Source: Bacteroidales bacterium
GTDB lineage: Bacteria; Bacteroidota; Bacteroidia; Bacteroidales; JALTDM01
DNA length: 7,141 bases
Direction: 5' to 3'
Assembly (NCBI GenBank): GCA_026996635.1
Contig: JALWKH010000085.1
Span: 1-7,141 of the forward strand
Below are positions 1 through 4,769 of the stretch, one piece after another (positions within the stretch are counted from its first letter, which is position 1; each line of letters opens with the position of its first letter). A program made the translations under genes and the position numbers. The notes beneath the pieces were generated by a model. The model searched no databases and was not told the DNA's origin. It saw only the letters and a list, made by a program, of their open reading frames with translations.

Positions 1-1
1 T

Positions 2-1195
2 ATGAAAAGAATTACATTGATTTTGCTGGCTGTAATTTTGTCAGCATGGTTTGCGGAAGCACAAGAGGTTGATACATTAGGTGCTTATATTATTAAATTG
101 GACAAAAAATTACCTGCTACTTCTGTTAAGAATCAATACCGTTCCGGTACATGTTGGAGTTTTTCAGGTATATCCTTTATTGAGTCTGAATTGTTAAGAA
201 TGGGTAAGGGAGAATATGATCTTTCCGAAATGTTTGCTGTTAGAAATGTTTATTCTGACAAAGCAGAAAAATATGTGCGTTTGCATGGTAATTTAAATTT
301 TGGCCCTGGTGGTGCATTTCACGATGTTACTTATGTGATGAAAAATTATGGATTGGTTCCTGAAGAGGCTTATACAGGGCTTCAATATGGTGAACCAAAA
401 CATGTTCATATGGAAATGGATGCAGTGCTGAAAAATTTTGTTGATGCTATTATAAAAGATCCAAATAAAAAATTGACTCCAGTGTGGCATGATGCTTTTA
501 ATAGGATACTGGATACATATCTTGGTGAATATCCCAAAGAATTTACATACAAGGGTAAAAAATACACTCCGAAGTCATTTTTACAAAGCCTTGGTTTGAA
601 TCCTGATGATTATGTTGAAATTACTTCATTTACGCACCATCCTTTTTATCAAAAGTTTGCTATAGAGTTGCCCGATAACTGGTTGTGGTATCAAGATTGG
701 AATGTCCCGCTGGAAGATATGATGAAAATTATTGACAATGCACTCGACAACGGTTATACCGTTGCATGGGCAAGTGATGTAAGCGAAGACGGATTTTTGT
801 GGAGAAAAGGAATTGCCATCTTACCCGATGTAGATAACCAAGAAGAAACAGGACTTGAAAGAGCACGCTGGGAAAAAATGAGCAGAAAAGATAAAATGAA
901 TTATTTATATAGTTTGGAACATATAGTTAAAGAAAAGAAAGTTACGCAAGAACTAAGACAAAAATGGTTTGATAATTATAAAACAACAGATGACCACGGT
1001 ATGCATATTATCGGTTACGGTCACGATCAAGAAGGACATAAATTTTATCTGGTGAAAAATTCTTGGGGTACCGACAATAATCCTTTAGATGGTTATTTCT
1101 TTGCTTCAGAAGAATTTGTGAAAGCAAAAACAACTGCAATAATGGTTCATAAAAATGCAATACCTAAGGATATTGCAAAAAAAATGGGTTTGTAG
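2..1195 (+). CDS. Secreted C1-family cysteine peptidase, bleomycin hydrolase/aminopeptidase C type
   Basis: This 397-residue protein has the papain-fold catalytic set. Gln45 (oxyanion hole) and Cys51 lie in NQYRSGTCWSFS, the histidine is most likely His332 in DDHGMHIIGYG, and Asn353 lies in VKNSWG. The long insert between the Cys and His segments, the GPGG motif near residue 101 and the overall length match the C1B branch (bleomycin hydrolase, PepC) better than short papain-like enzymes. Known C1B enzymes are usually cytosolic hexameric aminopeptidases. Here residues 1-20 form a clear signal peptide (MKR, a hydrophobic core, then AEA before Gln21), so periplasmic or surface action on peptides is inferred. 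There is no lipobox cysteine. Only one base precedes the ATG, so upstream signals are not visible, but the signal peptide directly after it supports this start. The true substrate is unknown. No terminator is seen before the SRP RNA promoter. Confidence 0.88.
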   Translation: MKRITLILLAVILSAWFAEAQEVDTLGAYIIKLDKKLPATSVKNQYRSGTCWSFSGISFIESELLRMGKGEYDLSEMFAVRNVYSDKAEKYVRLHGNLNFGPGGAFHDVTYVMKNYGLVPEEAYTGLQYGEPKHVHMEMDAVLKNFVDAIIKDPNKKLTPVWHDAFNRILDTYLGEYPKEFTYKGKKYTPKSFLQSLGLNPDDYVEITSFTHHPFYQKFAIELPDNWLWYQDWNVPLEDMMKIIDNALDNGYTVAWASDVSEDGFLWRKGIAILPDVDNQEETGLERARWEKMSRKDKMNYLYSLEHIVKEKKVTQELRQKWFDNYKTTDDHGMHIIGYGHDQEGHKFYLVKNSWGTDNNPLDGYFFASEEFVKAKTTAIMVHKNAIPKDIAKKMGL

Positions 1196-1228
1196 TTGAT
1201 TTTGTAAAATAAAAAAGCTGTATATTTG
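1196..1228 (+). promoter_or_regulatory. Bacteroidota-type promoter for the SRP RNA
   Basis: TATATTTG at 1221-1228 is a perfect match to the -7 consensus TAnnTTTG of the Bacteroidota primary sigma factor. Upstream TTG triplets at 1196-1198 and within TTTG at 1201-1204 are candidate -33 elements (spacers 22 and 16). A start a few bases downstream would fall just before the SRP RNA terminal helix. The -33 overlaps the end of the peptidase gene. Confidence 0.7.
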
Positions 1229-1240
1229 CAAGCCAAACAT

Positions 1241-1336
1241 GGGCGAGTCTTATACGACCAGCTCCCCCCTAATCCCCCAGGTCCGGAAGGAAGCAAGGGT
1301 ACGGGGGTTGAGCGGTGCGATATAAGTAGCTCGCCC
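1241..1336 (+). ncRNA. ffs: Small bacterial signal recognition particle RNA (4.5S type)
   Basis: The conserved SRP apical domain is unmistakable: AGGTCCGGAAGGAAGCA starts at 1279, with the GGAA tetraloop at 1285-1288. The arms fold back into one long rod. GGGCGAG (1241-1247) pairs with CTCGCCC (1330-1336), CTTATA (1249-1254) with TATAAG (1321-1326), GCTC (1261-1264) with GAGC (1310-1313), and CCCCC (1274-1278) with GGGGG (1303-1307). There is no Alu domain, as in the short form of most Gram-negative bacteria. The RNA binds Ffh and takes signal-sequence-bearing ribosomes to FtsY, which is encoded at 2665. Coordinates are those of the paired core; mature ends may extend a few bases. Confidence 0.96.
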
Positions 1337-1345
1337 TTCCTTTTT

Positions 1346-1368
1346 ATACCCACTTGTAGGTATTTTAA
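1346..1368 (+). terminator. Weak terminator after the SRP RNA
   Basis: ATACC (1346-1350) and GGTAT (1359-1363) form a 5-bp stem with an 8-base loop, followed by a short T run. The SRP terminal helix is itself followed by TTCCTTTTT, so the rod could also act as a terminator. The stem is weak and AT-rich. Confidence 0.35.
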
Positions 1369-1374
1369 AGGACA

Positions 1375-1409
1375 AAGTGTCACACTTGAGAAAAATTGCA
1401 TTATTTTTG
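1375..1409 (+). promoter_or_regulatory. Thioredoxin promoter with overlapping palindrome
   Basis: TATTTTTG at 1402-1409 fits the -7 consensus TAnnTTTG and is followed by CAAGCC, as at the SRP RNA promoter. No good TTG lies at normal -33 spacing. That region is instead occupied by the 13-base palindrome AAGTGTCACACTT (1375-1387), which could be an operator. The leader to the thioredoxin ATG would be about 30 bases and has no Shine-Dalgarno. Confidence 0.55.
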
Positions 1410-1442
1410 CAAGCCTAAAATGAAATTAAAAACTATAAAGCT

Positions 1443-1823
1443 ATGGCATTAGAACATTTAACAAAAGAAACATTCCTTGAAAAAGTATTTGACTACGAAA
1501 AAGAAACAGAATGGAAATACAAAGGTGATAAACCTGCTTTAATCGATTTTTATGCAGATTGGTGTCAACCTTGTAAAATAGTTGCTCCTATTTTGGAAGA
1601 ACTTCAAGAAGAATACGGTGATGAATTGGTAATTTATAAAATAGATACCGAAGACCAACAAGAATTGGCAGCTATATTCGGTATCAGAAATATACCGTCA
1701 TTACTGTTTATTCCTAAAGATGCTCAACCGCAAATGGCAGTTGGTGCATTACCAAAAGAAACTTTGATTAAAGCAATCGAAGATGTACTTGGTGTAAAAC
1801 ATCCATCAAGTAAAGAAGCTTAA
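1443..1823 (+). CDS. Thioredoxin with a CQPC active site
   Basis: This 126-residue cytoplasmic thiol-disulfide oxidoreductase has a complete thioredoxin fold. The buried strand PALIDFYADW leads into the redox pair Cys41-Gln-Pro-Cys44, and the cis-proline is Pro85 in RNIPSLLF. The usual CGPC is changed to CQPC. The dipeptide between the cysteines tunes redox potential in this family, so an altered potential or partner set is possible but not shown. The N-terminus is about 15 residues longer than E. coli TrxA. The body resembles Bacteroides thioredoxins that carry a PSLLFIP segment and an ALPKET tail. There is no signal peptide. It appears to be a single-gene unit, between its own promoter and the terminator at 1850. 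It could be a paralogue rather than the main thioredoxin, so I give no symbol. Confidence 0.93.
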   Translation: MALEHLTKETFLEKVFDYEKETEWKYKGDKPALIDFYADWCQPCKIVAPILEELQEEYGDELVIYKIDTEDQQELAAIFGIRNIPSLLFIPKDAQPQMAVGALPKETLIKAIEDVLGVKHPSSKEA

Positions 1824-1849
1824 TAAAGCATTTTTAGCGACATTACTCT

Positions 1850-1880
1850 AAGCCCTCTCTACGTTGGAGGGCTTTTTTAT
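1850..1880 (+). terminator. Rho-independent terminator of thioredoxin
   Basis: AAGCCCTC (1850-1857) pairs perfectly with GAGGGCTT (1867-1874), extended by a G-U pair, and is followed by a T-rich tract. It lies 27 bases after the thioredoxin stop and separates it from the ribosomal protein unit. Confidence 0.9.
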
Positions 1881-1900
1881 TATTTTTTTGCAAAAAAAGT

Positions 1901-1934
1901 TTTGTGGTTCAAAAAAAAGTGCGAAATTTGCACT
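1901..1934 (+). promoter_or_regulatory. Promoter of the rpmB-rpmG-DUF4295 unit
   Basis: TTTG at 1901-1904 and GAAATTTG at 1923-1930 are 18 bases apart, a good -33/-7 pair for this phylum except for G in place of T at the first -7 position. The -7 box sits inside a near-perfect palindrome, AGTGC-GAAATTT-GCACT (1918-1934). The leader to the rpmB ATG is under 20 bases, leaving little room for an RNA autoregulatory structure. Confidence 0.6.
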
Positions 1935-1951
1935 CCCAAAAAATTACTAAA

Positions 1952-2194
1952 ATGTCACGAGTTTGTCAAATTACAGGAAAGAAGACGATAACAGGGAATA
2001 ATGTAGCACACTCAAACAAAAGGACTAAAAGAAAATATTATCCTAACTTGTTCGAAAAGAAGTTCTATATCCCTGAAGAAGACAGATGGATAACTTTGAG
2101 AGTATCTGCTGCAGGAATCAGATTGATTAACAAAGTTGGAATTTCCGAGGCTTTGAGAAGAGCCAAAGAAAAAGGCTACATTAAGAATTATTAA
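1952..2194 (+). CDS. rpmB: 50S ribosomal protein bL28
   Basis: The 80-residue product begins MSRVCQITGKK, the family's conserved N-terminus, and continues with NNVAHSNKRTKRKYYPNL and a basic helix-forming end, all typical of bL28. It is a large-subunit protein bound to 23S rRNA. The ATG at 1952 is chosen over a GTG at 1904 in the same frame because the extra 16 residues are not part of bL28 and would run through the promoter. No Shine-Dalgarno is present, as is usual in this phylum. It is the first gene of a unit with rpmG, 17 bases downstream. Confidence 0.96.
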   Translation: MSRVCQITGKKTITGNNVAHSNKRTKRKYYPNLFEKKFYIPEEDRWITLRVSAAGIRLINKVGISEALRRAKEKGYIKNY

Positions 2195-2197
2195 AAA

Positions 2198-2203
2198 AGG
2201 AGG
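2198..2203 (+). promoter_or_regulatory. Strong Shine-Dalgarno before rpmG
   Basis: AGGAGG, preceded by more A residues, lies 8 bases before the rpmG ATG and is a full anti-Shine-Dalgarno match. It is the only such site in front of a gene here; the leaders of thioredoxin, rpmB, DUF4295, ftsY, sucD and the transposase are A/T-rich and lack one. Confidence 0.85.
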
Positions 2204-2211
2204 ATTGAACG

Positions 2212-2400
2212 ATGGCTAAAGCTAAAAAAGGTAATAGAGTACAAGTAATCCTTGAATGTACCGAACAAAAGAAAACCGGAGTTCCGGGAATTTCAAGGTA
2301 TATTACAACAAAGAACAAAAAGAATACTCCCGAAAGACTTGAGCTGAGGAAATATAATCCTTATTTGAAAAGATATACAATTCACAGAGAAATTAAGTAA
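2212..2400 (+). CDS. rpmG: 50S ribosomal protein bL33, zinc-free form
   Basis: The 62-residue basic protein has the bL33 landmarks: [10 protein letters not shown], then [18 protein letters not shown], then [14 protein letters not shown]. It joins the large subunit near the E site. Zinc-binding members have two CxxC pairs. This one keeps a single cysteine (Cys16), and the second pair is replaced by KYNPYLKR, so it is the C-minus, zinc-independent type. The gene follows rpmB closely and is followed 19 bases later by the DUF4295 gene. It is unusual here in having a strong Shine-Dalgarno. Confidence 0.95.
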   Translation: MAKAKKGNRVQVILECTEQKKTGVPGISRYITTKNKKNTPERLELRKYNPYLKRYTIHREIK

Positions 2401-2419
2401 CAATAAAAATTTTTAAGTT

Positions 2420-2572
2420 ATGGCAAAAAAGGCTGTTGCTACATTGCAAACCGGTGTAGGTAAGAATTTTGCAAAGGTGATAAAAATGGTAAAGACCAAA
2501 AAAGGTTCTTATCAATTCAAAGAAGAAATAGTACACGTTGACCATGTAAAAGATTTCTTTGCAAAAAAATAA
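2420..2572 (+). CDS. DUF4295 small ribosome-associated protein (probable bL38)
   Basis: This 50-residue, lysine-rich protein starts MAKKAVATLQTGVGKNFAKV, continues KMVKTKKGSYQFKEEIV and ends HVDHVKDFFAKK. That pattern is the DUF4295 family, found in Bacteroidota between rpmG and ftsY, exactly as here. I recall that structural work on a Flavobacterium ribosome assigned a protein of this kind as a phylum-specific large-subunit protein, bL38; I cannot verify that identity from sequence alone. The start has no Shine-Dalgarno. The stop is followed 33 bases later by a strong terminator. The gene is short enough to be missed by length-filtered gene calling. Confidence 0.88.
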   Translation: MAKKAVATLQTGVGKNFAKVIKMVKTKKGSYQFKEEIVHVDHVKDFFAKK

Positions 2573-2605
2573 TTTTCATACATACTCTTTGAAATATTAT
2601 CTTGT

Positions 2606-2645
2606 AAGCTTTCTCTTCAAAAAATGAAGGGAAGGCTTTTTTATT
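2606..2645 (+). terminator. Strong terminator between the ribosomal genes and ftsY
   Basis: Bases 2606-2619 pair with 2625-2638 in a 14-bp stem (two G-U pairs) around a 5-base A loop, followed by a run of T. Only about 20 bases separate it from the ftsY ATG at 2665, too few for a promoter, so ftsY expression must come from readthrough or from a start upstream of or within the hairpin. Confidence 0.93.
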
Positions 2646-2664
2646 TTTAATAAATATATGGCTT

Positions 2665-3621
2665 ATGGGACTTTTTGATTTTTTCTCAAAAAAGAAAGAC
2701 GAAAAAAAACTGCAACAAGGGTTAGAAAAGACCAAAGAAGGTGTTTTTAAGAAAATCACCCGTGCAGTTGTAGGAAAATCCAAAATTGATGACGAATTCC
2801 TGGACGAACTCGAAGAAATTCTTATCTCTTCCGATGTAGGTGTGGATACTACAATAAAGATTATCGAAAGAATAGAAAAACGTGTGGCAAAAGATAAGTT
2901 TCTGAATGCCGATGAATTAAATAAAATACTTGAAGAAGAAATTACTGCTCTTCTGGAGGAGAATGAAGAATCTTCACCTAAAGAAATTCTGGAGAATCAA
3001 AAAGTTAAGCCGTATGTAATAATGGTTGTGGGAGTGAATGGTGTAGGTAAGACCACTACAATCGGCAAACTAGCGCATCTATTTAAGCAAGCAGGCAAAA
3101 AAGTGTACATAGGTGCGGCCGATACTTTCAGGGCTGCTGCCATTGACCAACTTGCAGTGTGGGCAGAGAGGGCAGGCGTGCCTATTATCAAGCAACAAAT
3201 GGGGGCAGATCCTGCTGCTGTGGCTTTCGACACACTTAATTCTGCAGTAAAGAATGATGCTGATATTGTTTTGGTTGATACTGCAGGGCGTTTGCACAAC
3301 AAGGTCAACTTGATGAATGAATTGTCAAAAATAAGGCGTGTAATGTCCAAGGTGATTCCCGAAGCGCCGCACGAAGTTTTGCTTGTGCTGGATGCTTCTA
3401 CCGGACAAAATGCCTTTGAACAAGCTAAACAATTTACCAAAGCTACTGAAGTTACATCTTTGGCAATAACAAAACTGGATGGTACGGCAAAAGGTGGTGT
3501 TGTTATAGGAATTTCAGATCAATTTAAAATTCCCGTAAAGTACATTGGAGTGGGTGAAGGCATCGAAGACTTGCAAATTTTTGACAAAAAAGCATTTGTA
3601 AAAGCACTGTTCGAAAAATAA
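2665..3621 (+). CDS. ftsY: Signal recognition particle receptor FtsY
   Basis: FtsY is the SRP-type GTPase that receives Ffh-ribosome complexes at the inner membrane and hands them to SecYEG. The 318-residue protein has a helical N domain (about 25-110) and a complete G domain: G1 GVNGVGKTTT (123-132), G2 DTFRAA (153-158), G3 DTAGR (205-209), G4 TKLDG (269-273) and the closing GVGE (295-298). The long acidic A domain of E. coli FtsY is missing. The short start MGLFDFFSKKK is an amphipathic, basic segment of the kind that binds membrane lipids. The absence of an M domain excludes Ffh. An ATG at 2658 is out of frame. It follows the ribosomal unit after a terminator, and no clear terminator follows it. 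Confidence 0.97.
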   Translation: MGLFDFFSKKKDEKKLQQGLEKTKEGVFKKITRAVVGKSKIDDEFLDELEEILISSDVGVDTTIKIIERIEKRVAKDKFLNADELNKILEEEITALLEENEESSPKEILENQKVKPYVIMVVGVNGVGKTTTIGKLAHLFKQAGKKVYIGAADTFRAAAIDQLAVWAERAGVPIIKQQMGADPAAVAFDTLNSAVKNDADIVLVDTAGRLHNKVNLMNELSKIRRVMSKVIPEAPHEVLLVLDASTGQNAFEQAKQFTKATEVTSLAITKLDGTAKGGVVIGISDQFKIPVKYIGVGEGIEDLQIFDKKAFVKALFEK

Positions 3622-3638
3622 AATATTTCGATAATAGG

Positions 3639-3667
3639 TTGGCGTTGTCAAAAATTTAATAAATTTG
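3639..3667 (+). promoter_or_regulatory. sucD promoter
   Basis: TTG at 3639-3641 and TAAATTTG at 3660-3667 are separated by 18 bases; the -7 box is a perfect TAnnTTTG match. The predicted leader to the sucD ATG at 3694 is about 20 bases and A/T-rich. Confidence 0.72.
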
Positions 3668-3693
3668 AAGTCGGAAAATTAAAATATATAGTT

Positions 3694-4575
3694 ATGAGTA
3701 TTTTGGTAAACAAAAACACAAAGGTAATAGTTCAAGGATTTACCGGCAGTGAAGGTTCATTTCACGCTCAACAAATGATAGAATACGGTACCAATGTAGT
3801 AGGTGGTGTTACTCCTGGCAAAGGAGGTCAAAAACACCTTGGCTTGCCAGTTTTCAATACTGTGGAAGAAGCTGTGAAAGAAACCGGTGCTGACACTTCA
3901 ATAATCTTTGTTCCCCCTGCTTTTGCTGCAGATGCAATTATGGAAGCTGCTGCCGCAGGAATTAAACTTATTGTTACAATTACTGAAGGTATCCCTACCG
4001 AAGATATGGTAAAAGTAAAAGAATATCTTTCAGATAAGGAAGCAAGAATGATAGGACCTAACTGCCCGGGTATAATTACTCCCGGTGAAGCAAAAATCGG
4101 TATAATGCCCGGATTTATTTTCTCTAAAGGTCATATAGGAGTAATATCAAGGTCAGGTACTTTGACATACGAAGCTGTTGACCAACTTACCAAGTTAGGT
4201 TTGGGACAAAGTACTGCAATAGGTATTGGCGGTGACCCGATTATCGGCACATCTACTTTGGATGCGGTTAAGATGTTTATGGAAGATCCTGATACGGACG
4301 GTATTGTTATGATTGGTGAAATAGGTGGTACAATGGAAACCGATGCTGCAAGGTGGATTAAAGAACACGGAACGAAACCTGTTGTAGGCTTTATTGCAGG
4401 ACAAACAGCACCTAAAGGCAAGAGAATGGGACATGCAGGTGCCATTATCGGCGGAAAAGAAGATACTGCACAAGCTAAAATGCAAATTATGGCTGAATGC
4501 GGTATTCATGTAGTTAAATCTCCTGCCGAAATCGGTATTACCATGAAAAAGGCTTTGGAAGAAGCAAGAGTATAA
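3694..4575 (+). CDS. sucD: Succinate-CoA ligase, alpha subunit
   Basis: SucD works with SucC to interconvert succinyl-CoA and succinate with nucleotide phosphorylation, in the TCA cycle or its reductive branch. The 293-residue length matches the family (E. coli 289). The N-terminal CoA-binding fold shows [13 protein letters not shown] (15-27) and GGVTPGKGG (37-45). The central region has [16 protein letters not shown]. Glu208 in GEIGG and the phosphorylated His247 in GHAGAIIGG align with the E. coli active-site residues. The gene stands alone: sucC is not next to it, the promoter lies in the ftsY gap and a terminator follows directly. SucC should be encoded elsewhere in the genome. Confidence 0.97.
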   Translation: MSILVNKNTKVIVQGFTGSEGSFHAQQMIEYGTNVVGGVTPGKGGQKHLGLPVFNTVEEAVKETGADTSIIFVPPAFAADAIMEAAAAGIKLIVTITEGIPTEDMVKVKEYLSDKEARMIGPNCPGIITPGEAKIGIMPGFIFSKGHIGVISRSGTLTYEAVDQLTKLGLGQSTAIGIGGDPIIGTSTLDAVKMFMEDPDTDGIVMIGEIGGTMETDAARWIKEHGTKPVVGFIAGQTAPKGKRMGHAGAIIGGKEDTAQAKMQIMAECGIHVVKSPAEIGITMKKALEEARV

Positions 4576-4600
4576 TTCGGTACGTTTAATGGATATAATA

Positions 4601-4630
4601 AAAGGGTTGCAAAGTTGCAGCCCTTTTTTT
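4601..4630 (+). terminator. Rho-independent terminator of sucD
   Basis: AAAGGGTTGCA (4601-4611) pairs with TGCAGCCCTTT (4616-4626), with one G-U pair, around a 4-base loop, and runs into a T tract. It lies 25 bases after the sucD stop. The insertion sequence begins just beyond it. Confidence 0.92.
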
Positions 4631-4669
4631 ATTGCCTACTTTAGGCACATTCAGCAGCAGCCTAACTTA

Positions 4670-4700
4670 TTGTGTATTAGTTAAATAATTCGTATCTTTG
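4670..4700 (+). promoter_or_regulatory. Transposase promoter
   Basis: TTG at 4670-4672 and TATCTTTG at 4693-4700 are 20 bases apart; the -7 element is a perfect consensus match. Transcription would begin near 4706, at the very foot of the hairpin at 4707-4751. Confidence 0.65.
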
Positions 4701-4706
4701 TACAAT

Positions 4707-4751
4707 AAAAAACCCCGAAAAGCGGCATTTAGCCACAAAATCGGGGTTTTA
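4707..4751. promoter_or_regulatory. Leader hairpin of the insertion sequence, possible attenuator
   Basis: AAAACCCCGA (4709-4718) is perfectly complementary to TCGGGGTTTT (4741-4750). Within the loop, GGC (4724-4726) and GCC (4732-4734) can form a second small stem. The outer stem is flanked by A residues on the left and T residues on the right, so it resembles a terminator read from either side. It lies between the transposase promoter and its ATG at 4770. It could stop readthrough from outside, attenuate transposase synthesis or yield a short RNA; which applies is inference. Confidence 0.7.
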
Positions 4752-4769
4752 CTATTAACACACATTGGC

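Noticed and set aside
1226..1423. Small ORFs over the SRP RNA on both strands
   Set aside because: They arise by chance over a structured RNA gene and show no protein-like pattern.
1904..1951. N-terminal extension of bL28 from GTG at 1904
   Set aside because: The extra 16 residues do not belong to bL28 and overlap the promoter; the conserved MSRVCQITGK start is at 1952.
2997..3440. Long minus-strand ORFs inside ftsY and likewise inside sucD
   Set aside because: They are antisense shadows of strongly conserved genes and have no recognisable protein features.
4698..4769. Longer transposase start using TTG at 4698
   Set aside because: The TTG is part of the -7 box, and the extra 24 codons would be translated through the leader hairpin. 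The family-like sequence begins at the ATG at 4770.
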